A stretch of DNA of 64,000 nucleotides from Streptomyces vietnamensis (lineage in GTDB: Bacteria > Actinomycetota > Actinomycetes > Streptomycetales > Streptomycetaceae), in NCBI RefSeq assembly GCF_000830005.1, contig NZ_CP010407.1, forward strand, positions 7,080,001 through 7,144,000, in the 5' to 3' direction. The notes below the pieces were generated by a model, which made no database searches, was not told where the DNA came from, and was given only the letters and a program-made list of their open reading frames with translations. A program made the translations under genes and the position numbers. How positions within the stretch are numbered: position 1 is the first letter of the stretch; the number at the start of each line of letters is the position of its first letter. This document shows, piece after piece, positions 1-8,531 of the stretch.

Positions 1-437
1 GTCACCCCGGCGTCGATCTCGAAGTTCCGCAGCTGCCGCAGGACGTCCTCCGACCGGAGGTCCGCCGCCACCTCCACGGTCACCAGCGGGTGCGCCAGGC
101 AGAACGGCGCCGTGAGCAGGGCGACCGCGCCGGACGCCGTCGGCACCGCGCCGATCCGGATCCGGCCGCTCAGACCCGTACGCAGGGCACCGACCTCGCT
201 CTTCAGGGCGTCACGGTCGGCAAGGAGACGCTGCGCCCACACCACGATCCGCTCGCCCTCGGGCGTGAGGCCCTCGTAGCGGCGGCCGCGCAGCACCAGC
301 GGGACGTCGAGCTCGTCCTCCAGCTTCCGGATCGCCTCCGACAGGGCGGGCTGGGAGACGTGGCAGGCCTGGGCGGCGCGGGCGAAGTGACGCTCCCGCG
401 AGAGGGCCACCAGGTACTCGAGTTGACGGAACAGCAC
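1..437 (-). CDS. LysR-family transcriptional regulator (partial, cut by window edge)
   Basis: The visible 145 residues begin with a classic LysR winged helix-turn-helix (FRQLEYLVALSRERHFARA, then a QPALSEAIRKLE recognition helix) followed by the linker helix and the start of the effector-binding domain (SGRIRIGAVPTASG). The C-terminal half lies outside the window. I chose the GTG at 437 because it gives the usual LysR start immediately before the helix; no strong ribosome binding site is visible. It lies 48 bases downstream of fdhD in the same orientation, so it may be cotranscribed with the oxidoreductase and regulate it. The family is certain; the effector and targets are unknown. Confidence 0.9.
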   Translation of the reverse strand, partial: MLFRQLEYLVALSRERHFARAAQACHVSQPALSEAIRKLEDELDVPLVLRGRRYEGLTPEGERIVVWAQRLLADRDALKSEVGALRTGLSGRIRIGAVPTASGAVALLTAPFCLAHPLVTVEVAADLRSEDVLRQLRNFEIDAGV

Positions 438-485
438 CCCACGGGTCTACCGGACCGCCCACCGGAACGCCAATCGGCGCCGCCG

Positions 486-1328
486 TCACTCCACGGCCGC
501 GAGACCGGCCTCCAGACGGTCCTCGCCGCAGTACACGTTCATCGACGTCCCGCGCAGGAAGCCGACCAGCGTCAGACCGCTCTCCGCGGCGAGGTCCACG
601 GCGAGCGAGGAGGGCGCGGACACGGCGGCGAGCATCGGGATGCCGGCCATCACCGCCTTCTGCACCAGCTCGAAGGAGGCCCGCCCGCTCACCATCAGCA
701 CCGTCCCGCGCAGCGGAAGCAGCCCCGACCGCAGGGCGTGCCCGACGACCTTGTCCACGGCGTTGTGCCGGCCGACGTCCTCCCGCAGGCACAGCAGCTC
801 GCCCCCGGCCGAGAAGAGACCGGCCGCGTGCAGCCCGCCGGTGCTGTCGAAGACCTTCTGCGCCGCCCGCAGCCGGTCGGGAAGCGCCGTCAGCACCTCG
901 GGCCCGACGCGCAGCGGGTCCTCGGCGACGGACCAGGCGGCCGTGGTCCGCACCGCGTCCAGGCTCGCCTTGCCGCACAGACCGCACGAGGAGGTCGTGT
1001 AGAAGTTCCGCTCCAGGGACGCGTCGGGGGCGGCCACACCGGGCGCGAGGACGACGTCCACCACGTTGTACGTGTTGCCGCCGTCGGACGTGGCGCCCGC
1101 GCAGTACCGGATCCCGGCCACGTCCCCGGCGGCGTGCACCACGCCCTCGCTCACCAGGAACCCGGCCGCCAGGTCGAAGTCGTCGCCCGGGGTGCGCATC
1201 GTCACGGTCAGCGGGCGCCCGCCGACCCGGATCTCCATCGGCTCCTCGGCGGCCAGCGTGTCGGGGCGGTAGCCGGACTCGCCCTCCCGGACGCGCAGGA
1301 CGCGCCGACGCCGGGTCACGCGTCCCAC
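486..1328 (-). CDS. fdhD: FdhD, sulfurtransferase/accessory protein for formate dehydrogenase-type enzymes
   Basis: The 280-residue product matches the FdhD family in length and layout. In that family the protein passes sulfur from a cysteine desulfurase to the molybdenum centre of formate dehydrogenases. The conserved cysteine motif (SCGLCGK, about residue 118) is present, as are the downstream LREDVGRHNAVDK and VSGRASFELVQKA blocks. The GTG start at 1328 overlaps the stop of the upstream oxidoreductase gene, which implies translational coupling. An internal ATG about 30 codons in is a less likely start because it would remove the conserved N-terminal strand. The neighbour is the probable client enzyme. 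Confidence 0.93.
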   Translation of the reverse strand: MGRVTRRRRVLRVREGESGYRPDTLAAEEPMEIRVGGRPLTVTMRTPGDDFDLAAGFLVSEGVVHAAGDVAGIRYCAGATSDGGNTYNVVDVVLAPGVAAPDASLERNFYTTSSCGLCGKASLDAVRTTAAWSVAEDPLRVGPEVLTALPDRLRAAQKVFDSTGGLHAAGLFSAGGELLCLREDVGRHNAVDKVVGHALRSGLLPLRGTVLMVSGRASFELVQKAVMAGIPMLAAVSAPSSLAVDLAAESGLTLVGFLRGTSMNVYCGEDRLEAGLAAVE

Positions 1329-3709
1329 GAGGTGCTCCCCGCGTCGCTCCGTACGGCGGCCGCCGTCTCGGTCACGGAGGCGCGGGTCTGCTCCGGTACG
1401 GAGGCACCGGCCTGCTCCGGCACGGAGGGGCGGACCGGCTCCAGGCGGACCACCACGCCCTTGGACGTCGGGCAGTTGCTGATGTCGGCGACGCTGTCCA
1501 GCGGCACCAGGACGTTCGTCTCGGGGTAGTAGGCCGCGGCGGAACCCCGGCTCGCGGGGTACGCGACCGTCCGGAAGCCCTCCGCGCGCCGCTCCCGCCC
1601 GTCGTGCCAGACGCTCACCAGGTCCACGAGCTGGCGGTCCTCGAGGCCGAGGGCGTCGAGGTCGGCCGGGTTGACGAGGACGACCCGGCGGGCGTCGTGG
1701 ATGCCCCGGTAGCGGTCGTTGGGGGCGTACCAGACGGTGTTCCACTGGTCGTGCGAGCGCAGGGTCTGCAGCAGCAGGTGCCCCTCGGGGACGTGCGGCA
1801 TCGTGAACGCGTTGCGGGTGAAGACGGCCTTGCCGCTCGGGGTGGGGAAGACCTCGCTGTTCACCGGGTTGGGCAGGTGGAAGCCGCCCGGCCGGGCCAC
1901 CCGCGCGTTGAAGTCCTCGAAGCCGGGCACGACCCGGGAGATCCGGTCCCGGACGGTGCCGTAGTCGCGCTCGAACTCCTCCCAGGGGACGTCCGGTTCG
2001 TCGCCGAGGGTCCGGCGCGCGAGCCGCGCGACGATCGCGACCTCGCTGAGCAGGTCGGGGGAGGCCGGCGGCAGCTTCCCCCGGGAGGCGTGGACGTCGC
2101 TCATGGAGTCCTCGACGGTGACGAACTGCTCGACGCCGCCCTGCACGTCCCGGTCGCTGCGGCCGAGGGTGGGCAGGATCAGGGCGGTGCCGCCGCAGAC
2201 CGTGTGGGAGCGGTTGAGCTTGGTGGAGACGTGCGCGGTGAGCCGGCAGCTCCGCATCGCCTCCTCGGTGACCGTGCTGTCGGGGGTGGCCCGGACGAAG
2301 TTCCCGGCGACGCCCAGGAAGACCTTCGCGCGCCCCTCGTGCATGGCGCGGATGCCGTTCACCGCGTCCAGGCCGTGGTGGGCGGGCGGGGTGAAGCCGA
2401 ACTCGCGCCCCAGGGCGTCGAGGAACCTCTGCGGCATCCGCTCCCACACGCCCATCGTGCGGTCGCCCTGCACGTTGCTGTGGCCGCGCACCGGGCAGAC
2501 GCCCGCGCCGGGCCTGCCGATGTTGCCGCGCGCCATCAGGAAGTTGACGATCTCGCGGATCGTGGGCACGCCGTGCTTGTGCTGGGTGACGCCCATCGCC
2601 CAGCACACGATGACCTTCTCGCTCGCGAGGACCCGCTCGAAGAGCGTCTGGATCTCCTCGCGGGACAGGCCCGTCGCCGTGAGGACGTCCTCCCACGAGA
2701 CCTGCCGCGCGTGCTCGGCGAACTCGGTGAAGCCGATCGTGTTCCGCTCGATGAAGCCGCGGTCGAGGACCGTGCCCGGAGCGGCCTCCTCGGCCTCCAG
2801 GAGCAGCCGGTTCAGGGCCTGGAAGAGGGCGAGGTCGCCGCCGGCGCGGATGTGCAGGAACTGGTCGGCGATCGGCGTGCCGCGGCCGATGATCCCGCGG
2901 GCCTTCTGCGGGTGCTTGAAGCGCATGAGCCCGGCCTCGGGCAGCGTGTTGACGGCCACGACCTGCCCGCCGTTCCGCTTGGTCTCCTCCAGGGCCGACA
3001 GCATCCGGGGATGGTTGGTGCCCGGGTTCTGCCCCACGACGAACACCAGGTCGGAGTGGTGGATGTCGTCCAGGGAGACGCTGCCCTTGCCGATGCCCAG
3101 CGTCTCCGACAGCGCGGAACCGCTGGACTCGTGGCACATGTTGGAGCAGTCCGGCAGATTGTTCGTGCCGTACGCGCGCGCGAAGAGCTGGAGGAGGAAC
3201 GCGGCCTCGTTGTTCAGCCGGCCGGAGACGTAGAAGAGGGCCTCGTCGGGGGAGTCGAGCGCCTTGAGTTCGTCGGCGAGCAGACCGAGCGCCTCGTCCC
3301 AGCCGATCGGCTCGTAATGCGTCGCACCGGGCCGCTTCACCATCGGCTCGGTGAGCCGGCCCTGCTGGTTGAGCCAGTAGTCGGACATGCCGTCGAGCTC
3401 CGCGATCGAGTGCTCGCGGAAGAAGTCCCGGGTGACGCGCCGCGAGGTGGCCTCGTCGTTGATGTGCTTGGCGCCGTTCTCGCAGTACTCGTTCATGTGC
3501 CGCTTGCCCGGCGCGGGCTCCGGCCAGGCGCAGCCCGGGCAGTCGATGCCCTTCGGTTGGTTGATGTTCAGCAGCGTCAGCGCGGTGCGCCTCGGGGACG
3601 TCTGGCCCAGGGAGTACTCCAGCGCGTGCGTCACGGCGGGCAGTCCCGTCGCCCAGGTCTTCGGCGGGGTGACCTTCAGATCGTCGACCGGGTCCTCGAT
3701 GGCGCTCAT
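1316..3709 (-). CDS. FdhF/YdeP-family molybdopterin oxidoreductase (formate dehydrogenase alpha-like)
   Basis: This 797-residue protein belongs to the molybdopterin oxidoreductase superfamily, in the branch usually called FdhF/YdeP. Near the N-terminus is a CPGCAWPEP segment followed by a further cysteine, ENGAKH and the catalytic-core block TEPMVKR. The centre carries NNLPDCSNMCHESSG and GQNPGTNHPRM, and the C-terminus is the dinucleotide-binding domain (RSHDQWNTVWY). There is no signal peptide, so it should act in the cytoplasm. The ATG at 3709 has a GGAG-type ribosome binding site. Overlap with fdhD and divergence from moaA fit a cofactor-plus-enzyme unit. The physiological substrate of this branch is not established; formate is plausible but unproven. 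Confidence 0.9.
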   Translation of the reverse strand: MSAIEDPVDDLKVTPPKTWATGLPAVTHALEYSLGQTSPRRTALTLLNINQPKGIDCPGCAWPEPAPGKRHMNEYCENGAKHINDEATSRRVTRDFFREHSIAELDGMSDYWLNQQGRLTEPMVKRPGATHYEPIGWDEALGLLADELKALDSPDEALFYVSGRLNNEAAFLLQLFARAYGTNNLPDCSNMCHESSGSALSETLGIGKGSVSLDDIHHSDLVFVVGQNPGTNHPRMLSALEETKRNGGQVVAVNTLPEAGLMRFKHPQKARGIIGRGTPIADQFLHIRAGGDLALFQALNRLLLEAEEAAPGTVLDRGFIERNTIGFTEFAEHARQVSWEDVLTATGLSREEIQTLFERVLASEKVIVCWAMGVTQHKHGVPTIREIVNFLMARGNIGRPGAGVCPVRGHSNVQGDRTMGVWERMPQRFLDALGREFGFTPPAHHGLDAVNGIRAMHEGRAKVFLGVAGNFVRATPDSTVTEEAMRSCRLTAHVSTKLNRSHTVCGGTALILPTLGRSDRDVQGGVEQFVTVEDSMSDVHASRGKLPPASPDLLSEVAIVARLARRTLGDEPDVPWEEFERDYGTVRDRISRVVPGFEDFNARVARPGGFHLPNPVNSEVFPTPSGKAVFTRNAFTMPHVPEGHLLLQTLRSHDQWNTVWYAPNDRYRGIHDARRVVLVNPADLDALGLEDRQLVDLVSVWHDGRERRAEGFRTVAYPASRGSAAAYYPETNVLVPLDSVADISNCPTSKGVVVRLEPVRPSVPEQAGASVPEQTRASVTETAAAVRSDAGSTSWDA

Positions 3710-3928
3710 GCTCTGCTCCGCCTCATTTCCTCGCGAATATCGGATTCTCGCCGCAGAGCAGATTCGACCCCTTTCGGAGCAAAGTCAAAGAGATGTTCTC
3801 GATGAGCTGATAGGTGCGGCCTATCGCTCGCTTCCCTGCGGATTCCTGTGGCAGATAAGCGATATGGATCGTGCCATCGGTATTACCTCTTTGACTTGTG
3901 CAGAGAATTCGCCGAGGGTGATCAGGTC
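3710..3928. promoter_or_regulatory. Divergent promoter region between the oxidoreductase operon and moaA, with an 11-nt inverted repeat
   Basis: AAGTCAAAGAG at 3782-3792 is repeated perfectly in inverted orientation at 3887-3897. Each copy places a TTGACT hexamer facing its own gene. On the minus strand TTGACT is followed after 17 bases by GAATCT, a reasonable -35/-10 pair. On the plus strand no equally good -10 is seen, and transcription would start very close to the moaA ATG. A shorter inverted repeat (GATAGG and CCTATC) lies near 3809-3825. Confidence 0.5.
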
Positions 3929-4936
3929 ATGAATTCCTGTTCGCACCCCGCCCCGCTGACGGACCGATTCGGCCGGGTCCACACGGACCTGCGGGTCTCG
4001 CTCACCGACCGCTGCAACCTGCGCTGCGCGTACTGCATGCCCGCCGAGGGCCTCGACTGGTTGCCCCGGCCCGAGCTGCTCACCGACGACGAGGTGGTAC
4101 GCCTCGTCCGCGTCGCCGTCGAACGCCTGGGCATCACCGCGGTACGGCTGACCGGAGGCGAACCGCTCCTCCGCCGCGGCCTGCCCGGACTCGTCGCCCG
4201 CCTCCACGCCCTGGAACCCGCCCCCGAACTGTCCCTCACCACCAACGGCGTAGGCCTGGAGCGGAGCGCCGCCGCCCTGCGCGAGGCCGGCCTCGACCGG
4301 GTCAACGTCAGCCTCGACACCCTGCGCCCGGAGCGGTTCGCCGAGATCACCCGGCGCGACCGGCTCGCCGACGTCCTGGCCGGACTGCGCGCCGCGCGCG
4401 CCGCGGGCCTCGCCCCGGTCAAGGTCAACGCGGTCCCGGTCCACGGGGTCAACGACGACGAGATCGCCGACCTGGCCGCGTTCGGCGCGGAGCACGGCTA
4501 CGTGGTGCGGTTCATCGAGTCGATGCCGCTCGACGCGCAGGGCGCCTGGGACCGCGACCGCATGGTCACCGCCGAGGAGATCCTGCACCGCCTCGGCGAG
4601 CGCTTCGACCTGGTCCCCGCCGACCGGCGGGACAACGCCCCCGCCGAGGAGTGGCGGATCGCCGGCACGGACGCCGTGGTCGGAGTCATCGCCAGCGTCA
4701 CCCGCCCCTTCTGCGGCGGCTGCGACCGGGTGCGGCTCACCGCCGACGGCCAGCTGCGCACCTGCCTGTTCGCCACCGAGGAGTCCGACCTGCGGGCCCT
4801 GCTGCGCGGCGGCGCCGACGACGCGGCCCTCGAAGCCGCCTGGCGGAGCGCGATCGGCGGCAAGGGCCCCGGGCACGCCATCGGCGGCCCGGACTTCCGC
4901 CGCCCGGAACGGCCGATGTCGGCCATCGGAGGCTGA
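3929..4936 (+). CDS. moaA: GTP 3',8-cyclase MoaA
   Basis: MoaA is the radical-SAM enzyme that, with MoaC, converts GTP to cyclic pyranopterin monophosphate in molybdenum cofactor synthesis. The N-terminal iron-sulfur motif CNLRCAYC is complete, the C-terminal cluster motif is present (CGGCDRVRLTADGQLRTC), and the chain ends in the characteristic Gly-Gly. The ATG at 3929 is preferred: GAGGGTG lies upstream, and the protein then starts just before the conserved TDRFGRVHTDLRVSLTDR block. An upstream ATG at 3848 would add 27 unconserved residues. It heads the moaA-moeA-moaE run; no moaC, moaB or moaD is present in the window. Confidence 0.95.
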   Translation: MNSCSHPAPLTDRFGRVHTDLRVSLTDRCNLRCAYCMPAEGLDWLPRPELLTDDEVVRLVRVAVERLGITAVRLTGGEPLLRRGLPGLVARLHALEPAPELSLTTNGVGLERSAAALREAGLDRVNVSLDTLRPERFAEITRRDRLADVLAGLRAARAAGLAPVKVNAVPVHGVNDDEIADLAAFGAEHGYVVRFIESMPLDAQGAWDRDRMVTAEEILHRLGERFDLVPADRRDNAPAEEWRIAGTDAVVGVIASVTRPFCGGCDRVRLTADGQLRTCLFATEESDLRALLRGGADDAALEAAWRSAIGGKGPGHAIGGPDFRRPERPMSAIGG

Positions 4937-4940
4937 ACGG

Positions 4941-6287
4941 ATGAGTACGGCACCCATGAACCGGATGAAGCCGTCCCCCATGGAACGGAGGAGCCCGTCC
5001 CCCGTGGAGCGGATGAGTCCGTCCCCCACGGAACGGACGAGCACGTCACCCGGGAACGGCCGCACGGCGCCCCCCGGGTGCGGCGACCCGGCGCGCCCCG
5101 CCCTCGCGTGGGAGCGGGCCAGGGACCTCGCCCGGGACAGCGCCGGGCCACCGCTGCCCGCCGTCACCCGGGACCTCCCCGACGCCCTCGGCCACGCCCT
5201 CGCCGCACCCCTGAGGGCGCTCACCGACCTGCCGCCCTTCGACACCTCCGCGATGGACGGCTGGGCCGTGGCGGGACCCGGACCGTGGCGACCGCGCGAC
5301 GACGGCGTCCTGGCGGGGGAGGAGCCCGGACCGCTGGGCCCCGGCACCGCCGTACGCATCGCCACCGGCGCCCCCGTACCGGCGGGGGCGAGCGCGGTGC
5401 TCCGGCGGGAACACGGGGAGATCGAGGAGGGGACCGGTCTGCTGCTCGACCGCTCGGAAGGGCAGATCGCCCCCGGGCGGGACGTCCGGCCCAGAGGGCA
5501 GGAGTGCAGGGCGGACGACGTCCTGCTGCCCGTCGGCACGACCGTGACCGCGCGCGTGCTCGGGCTCGCGGCCGCCGCCGGGTACGACCGCCTCGCGGTG
5601 CACCGCCGGCCCGTCGTGGAACTCCTCGTGCTCGGCGACGAGTTGCTGGAGTCCGGCGTGCCCCGGCACGGCCGGGTCCGGGACGCCCTCGGCCCGCTCC
5701 TCGCGCCCTGGCTGCGCGGTTGCGGTGCGGAGGTCACCGGCCGCCGCCGCGTCCCGGACGACCTGGCACTGCTGCGCGCGGCCGTATGGGACTCCACCGC
5801 CGACGTCGTCGTCACCACCGGCAGCACCGCCGCAGGACCGGTGGACTTCCTGCACGCCGCCCTCGCCGAGCTCGGCGCCCGCCTCCTCGTCGACTCCGTC
5901 GCCGTCAGGCCCGGCCACCCGATGCTCCTCGCCGAGCTGCCGCCGGCCGCCGACGGCCGGCCCCGCCACCTGGTGGGCCTGCCCGGCAACCCGCTGGCCG
6001 CCGTCGCCGGCACGGTCACCCTCGCCGTACCCCTGCTGCGAGGCCTCGGCGGGCACAGGGACCCCGAACCGCCCCGTACCGTCGCCGCCGCCGCGCTGCC
6101 CCGGCACCCACGGGACACCCGGCTGCTTCCCGTACGCCGCACGGAACAGGGAGCGGAGCCGCTGCCGTTCGACGGCCCCGCGATGCTGCGGGGTCTCGCG
6201 TGCGCCGACGGCCTCGCCGTCGTCCCGCCCGGCGGGGTGGCCGCGGGGGCGACCGTGGAGGTCATCGACCTGCCCCCGGACGGCTGA
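4941..6287 (+). CDS. moeA: MoeA-family molybdopterin molybdenumtransferase with a repeated N-terminal extension
   Basis: MoeA inserts molybdate into adenylylated molybdopterin. The core motifs are visible: DTSAMDGWAV (about residue 98), ATGAPVPAGA, a GDELLESG block and GLPGNP near residue 348. The usual TGG loop of the MogA-like domain reads TTGSTAAGP, a divergent version. At 448 residues it is longer than typical MoeA. The extra length is mostly a 37-residue N-terminus built from four copies of an eight-residue Arg/Ser/Pro unit. The start at 4941 has GGAGG eight bases upstream and lies four bases after moaA. If the repeat is not translated, a start inside it (ATG at 4980 or GTG at 5004) is possible. 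Confidence 0.9.
   Translation: MSTAPMNRMKPSPMERRSPSPVERMSPSPTERTSTSPGNGRTAPPGCGDPARPALAWERARDLARDSAGPPLPAVTRDLPDALGHALAAPLRALTDLPPFDTSAMDGWAVAGPGPWRPRDDGVLAGEEPGPLGPGTAVRIATGAPVPAGASAVLRREHGEIEEGTGLLLDRSEGQIAPGRDVRPRGQECRADDVLLPVGTTVTARVLGLAAAAGYDRLAVHRRPVVELLVLGDELLESGVPRHGRVRDALGPLLAPWLRGCGAEVTGRRRVPDDLALLRAAVWDSTADVVVTTGSTAAGPVDFLHAALAELGARLLVDSVAVRPGHPMLLAELPPAADGRPRHLVGLPGNPLAAVAGTVTLAVPLLRGLGGHRDPEPPRTVAAAALPRHPRDTRLLPVRRTEQGAEPLPFDGPAMLRGLACADGLAVVPPGGVAAGATVEVIDLPPDG
4956..5051 (+). repeat. Four 24-nt tandem repeats encoding the MoeA N-terminus
   Basis: Units start at 4956, 4980, 5004 and 5028. Each encodes an eight-residue block of the form x-E-R-x-S-P-S-P (for example MERRSPSP, VERMSPSP). 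The period keeps the reading frame. Confidence 0.85.
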
Positions 6288-6335
6288 CCCCCTGTCCATC
6301 CCGAGTCCCCGCCCCCACTCCGTCAGGACCCGACC

Positions 6336-6767
6336 ATGACGCACCCCGACCCGCTCCGGCTCCTCGCCGTACGCGACACCCCGCTCTCCCTCGACGAGGT
6401 GTACGCGGCGGTGGGCGACGCCGCCGCCGGAGGCACCGCCCTCTTCGTCAGCACCGTGCGCGACCACGACGCCGGGAAGCCGGTGACCTCCCTGGCGTAC
6501 TCCGCCCACCCCGGCGCCGAGGCCGAGTTGCGCCGCGTCGCCGAGCAGGTCGCCGCCGACTTCCCCGTCCGCGCCCTCGCCGCCGTCCACCGCACCGGCC
6601 TGCTCGCCGTGGGCGAGATCGCCGTCGTCGCGGCCGTCTCCTGCGCGCACCGCGCGGAGGCCTTCGCCGCCTGCCGACGGCTGGTCGACGACCTCAAGCA
6701 CCAGGTGCCGATCTGGAAGCACCAGCTGTTCGCGGACGGTGCCGAGGAGTGGGTCGGCGCGTGCTGA
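6336..6767 (+). CDS. moaE: Molybdopterin synthase catalytic subunit MoaE
   Basis: MoaE is the large subunit of molybdopterin synthase, which adds two dithiolene sulfurs to cyclic pyranopterin monophosphate using MoaD thiocarboxylate. The 143-residue chain shows the family features GGTALFVSTVRDHDAGK, HRTGLLAVGE, the Cys-Ala-His-Arg block and the lysine-bearing end KHQVPIWKHQ. It follows moeA after 48 bases. Its stop overlaps the start of the FUSC gene. No moaD is adjacent, so the small subunit must be encoded elsewhere. Confidence 0.94.
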   Translation: MTHPDPLRLLAVRDTPLSLDEVYAAVGDAAAGGTALFVSTVRDHDAGKPVTSLAYSAHPGAEAELRRVAEQVAADFPVRALAAVHRTGLLAVGEIAVVAAVSCAHRAEAFAACRRLVDDLKHQVPIWKHQLFADGAEEWVGAC

Positions 6768-8524
6768 CCGGCCCGCGGCGCGCGGCCGCCCGCCTGGGGA
6801 GCGCGCTCTCCCCGAGGGGCGCGCTCGCCCTGCAGAGCGTGGACGGCGCCCTGTCCTTCGCCCTGCGCGCCGCACTCGCCATGGCGCTGCCCGCGCTGCC
6901 GATGGCGCTCGCCGGGCGGGCCGACCAGGCCGTCTACACGATGCTGGGCTCCTTCACCACCACCTTCGGCCGCAACCTGCCCTACGCGCGCCGCGCCCGC
7001 GTGCTCGCCGTCGTCGCCGTGGCGATGACCGCCTGCGTGGGCTGCGGCGCGGCGCTCGCCGCCTGGGCCCATCCCCGGGACGGGGGAGCGGGCGCCGCCG
7101 TGACCGTCGCGGCCACGGCCCTGGTGGCCGGACTCGCGAAGTTCGCCTGCGACGCGGCCCGGCTGAGCGGGCTCGGCGCGGTGCTGCTGCTGTTCTCCTT
7201 CGCGGTGGCGGCCAACGGCGCCTCGACCCCCGCCGACGTCCTGCCCCAGGCCGGCCTGGCCGCCTGCGGCGCGGCCGTCGCCTGGATCCTCGCCGTGGCG
7301 GGCCGGTTCGTGCACCCGGACCGCCCGCAGCGGCTCGCCGTCGCCGCGGCCCTGCGCGAGCTCGCCGACCTGTGGGACGCGGCCGACACGAGGGACCGCA
7401 CCCGCCTACGGCACCGGGCGACCGCCGCCGTCCTCCAGGCGTACCGCACGCTCGGCGTCCTGCCCCCTTCGGGCACCGAGTGGCGCGGCCGGGGCGACAC
7501 CTGCGTCCGCCTCACCGACCTCTCCTGGTCGCTGCTCGTCGGCTCCGCCCGCCGCCCGCCCAGCGACCCCACCGGCCTGGCCCGCACCCTGCGCCGCCAG
7601 GCCAAGCTGCTCGCCGGCCGCCGCCGGCGGGCCCCGCGGCTCCTGCCCGAGCTGGCGCTCCCGGTCCTGATCGCCCAGGCCGGCATGCTCGCCCGCCCAG
7701 GGCCAGGGCCCGGCACCGGAGTCCCCGGCCCCGGGCCGGTCCCGGTCGATCCGACCACCCTGCGCGCCACCGAACTCCGGGCCGCCGCCCTGGTGGCCGG
7801 ACCGGCCCACGGCCGCGCGGCCGTCCTCCTCGTGCCCGCCCTGCGGATGGTCCTCGGCACCGGCGTCGCGGGCGGGGCGGCCCTCCTCCTCGGCCTCGGG
7901 CACGGCTACTGGGCGGCGATCTCCGCCGCCGCCGTCCTCCACTCGGTCAACGTGCGGACGGCGGCCCAGCGGGCCGTGCAGCGCACCCTGGGCACGGTCG
8001 CGGGCCTCTTCCTCGCCCTCGGCGTCCTCGCCCTGGGCCCCGAGCCGGTGACGCTCGTCCTCGTGATCGTGCTGTTCGAGTTCCTCCTGGAGTACGTCGT
8101 CGCCCGCAACTACGGTCTCGGCGTCGTCTTCCTCACCCCGCTCGCGCTGCTCCTGACCGATCTGGCCGCGCCCTCGGCGGCCGAGGCCCTCGTGCAGGAC
8201 CGGGCGCTGGGCAGCGTGCTCGGGATCGCGATCGCACTGGGCTGCGCCCTGATGGTGGTCCACGACCGGGCGGCGGTACGGGCGGAGCGCGCGCTCGCCG
8301 CCTGCACGGCGGCCTCGGAGCGGGCCGAACGCGCCCTGGAGGAGGGCGACGTCCGGGCGTTCCCGCTCGTGCAGACGCGCCTCGCGGCGGCCGCGGTGGA
8401 GCTGCGCGAGGCCGACGACGCCGCGGCGGGCGAGCTCTGGCAGGCGGAGATCGACCCCACCGAGCTCGCCGCCGCCGAACGGCGCGCGTACCTCCTCCTG
8501 GACCGGCTGGTCCGCAACGGGTGA
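6761..8524 (+). CDS. FUSC-family membrane protein
   Basis: The 587-residue product has two clusters of hydrophobic helices (roughly residues 25-190 and 365-500) separated by a soluble section, the layout of FUSC (fusaric-acid-resistance/aromatic-acid exporter) proteins. The segment GLGHGYWAAISAAAVLHSV and the following Arg-rich loop resemble the FUSC_2 signature. I chose the GTG at 6761, which overlaps the moaE stop, because an in-frame run further upstream is only antisense-like sequence inside moeA. Substrate unknown. The overlap with moaE suggests cotranscription, but the link to molybdenum metabolism may be accidental. Confidence 0.82.
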   Translation: MLTGPRRAAARLGSALSPRGALALQSVDGALSFALRAALAMALPALPMALAGRADQAVYTMLGSFTTTFGRNLPYARRARVLAVVAVAMTACVGCGAALAAWAHPRDGGAGAAVTVAATALVAGLAKFACDAARLSGLGAVLLLFSFAVAANGASTPADVLPQAGLAACGAAVAWILAVAGRFVHPDRPQRLAVAAALRELADLWDAADTRDRTRLRHRATAAVLQAYRTLGVLPPSGTEWRGRGDTCVRLTDLSWSLLVGSARRPPSDPTGLARTLRRQAKLLAGRRRRAPRLLPELALPVLIAQAGMLARPGPGPGTGVPGPGPVPVDPTTLRATELRAAALVAGPAHGRAAVLLVPALRMVLGTGVAGGAALLLGLGHGYWAAISAAAVLHSVNVRTAAQRAVQRTLGTVAGLFLALGVLALGPEPVTLVLVIVLFEFLLEYVVARNYGLGVVFLTPLALLLTDLAAPSAAEALVQDRALGSVLGIAIALGCALMVVHDRAAVRAERALAACTAASERAERALEEGDVRAFPLVQTRLAAAAVELREADDAAAGELWQAEIDPTELAAAERRAYLLLDRLVRNG

Positions 8525-8531
8525 CGGAACG

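Noticed and set aside
5046..6875. Long minus-strand frames opposite moeA, moaE and FUSC
   Set aside because: They are antisense artefacts of high-GC genes; the plus-strand frames carry the conserved motifs.
3929..8524. moaC, moaB or moaD in the cofactor cluster
   Set aside because: No frame with the family signatures (such as the MoaD C-terminal Gly-Gly) is present between the assigned genes.
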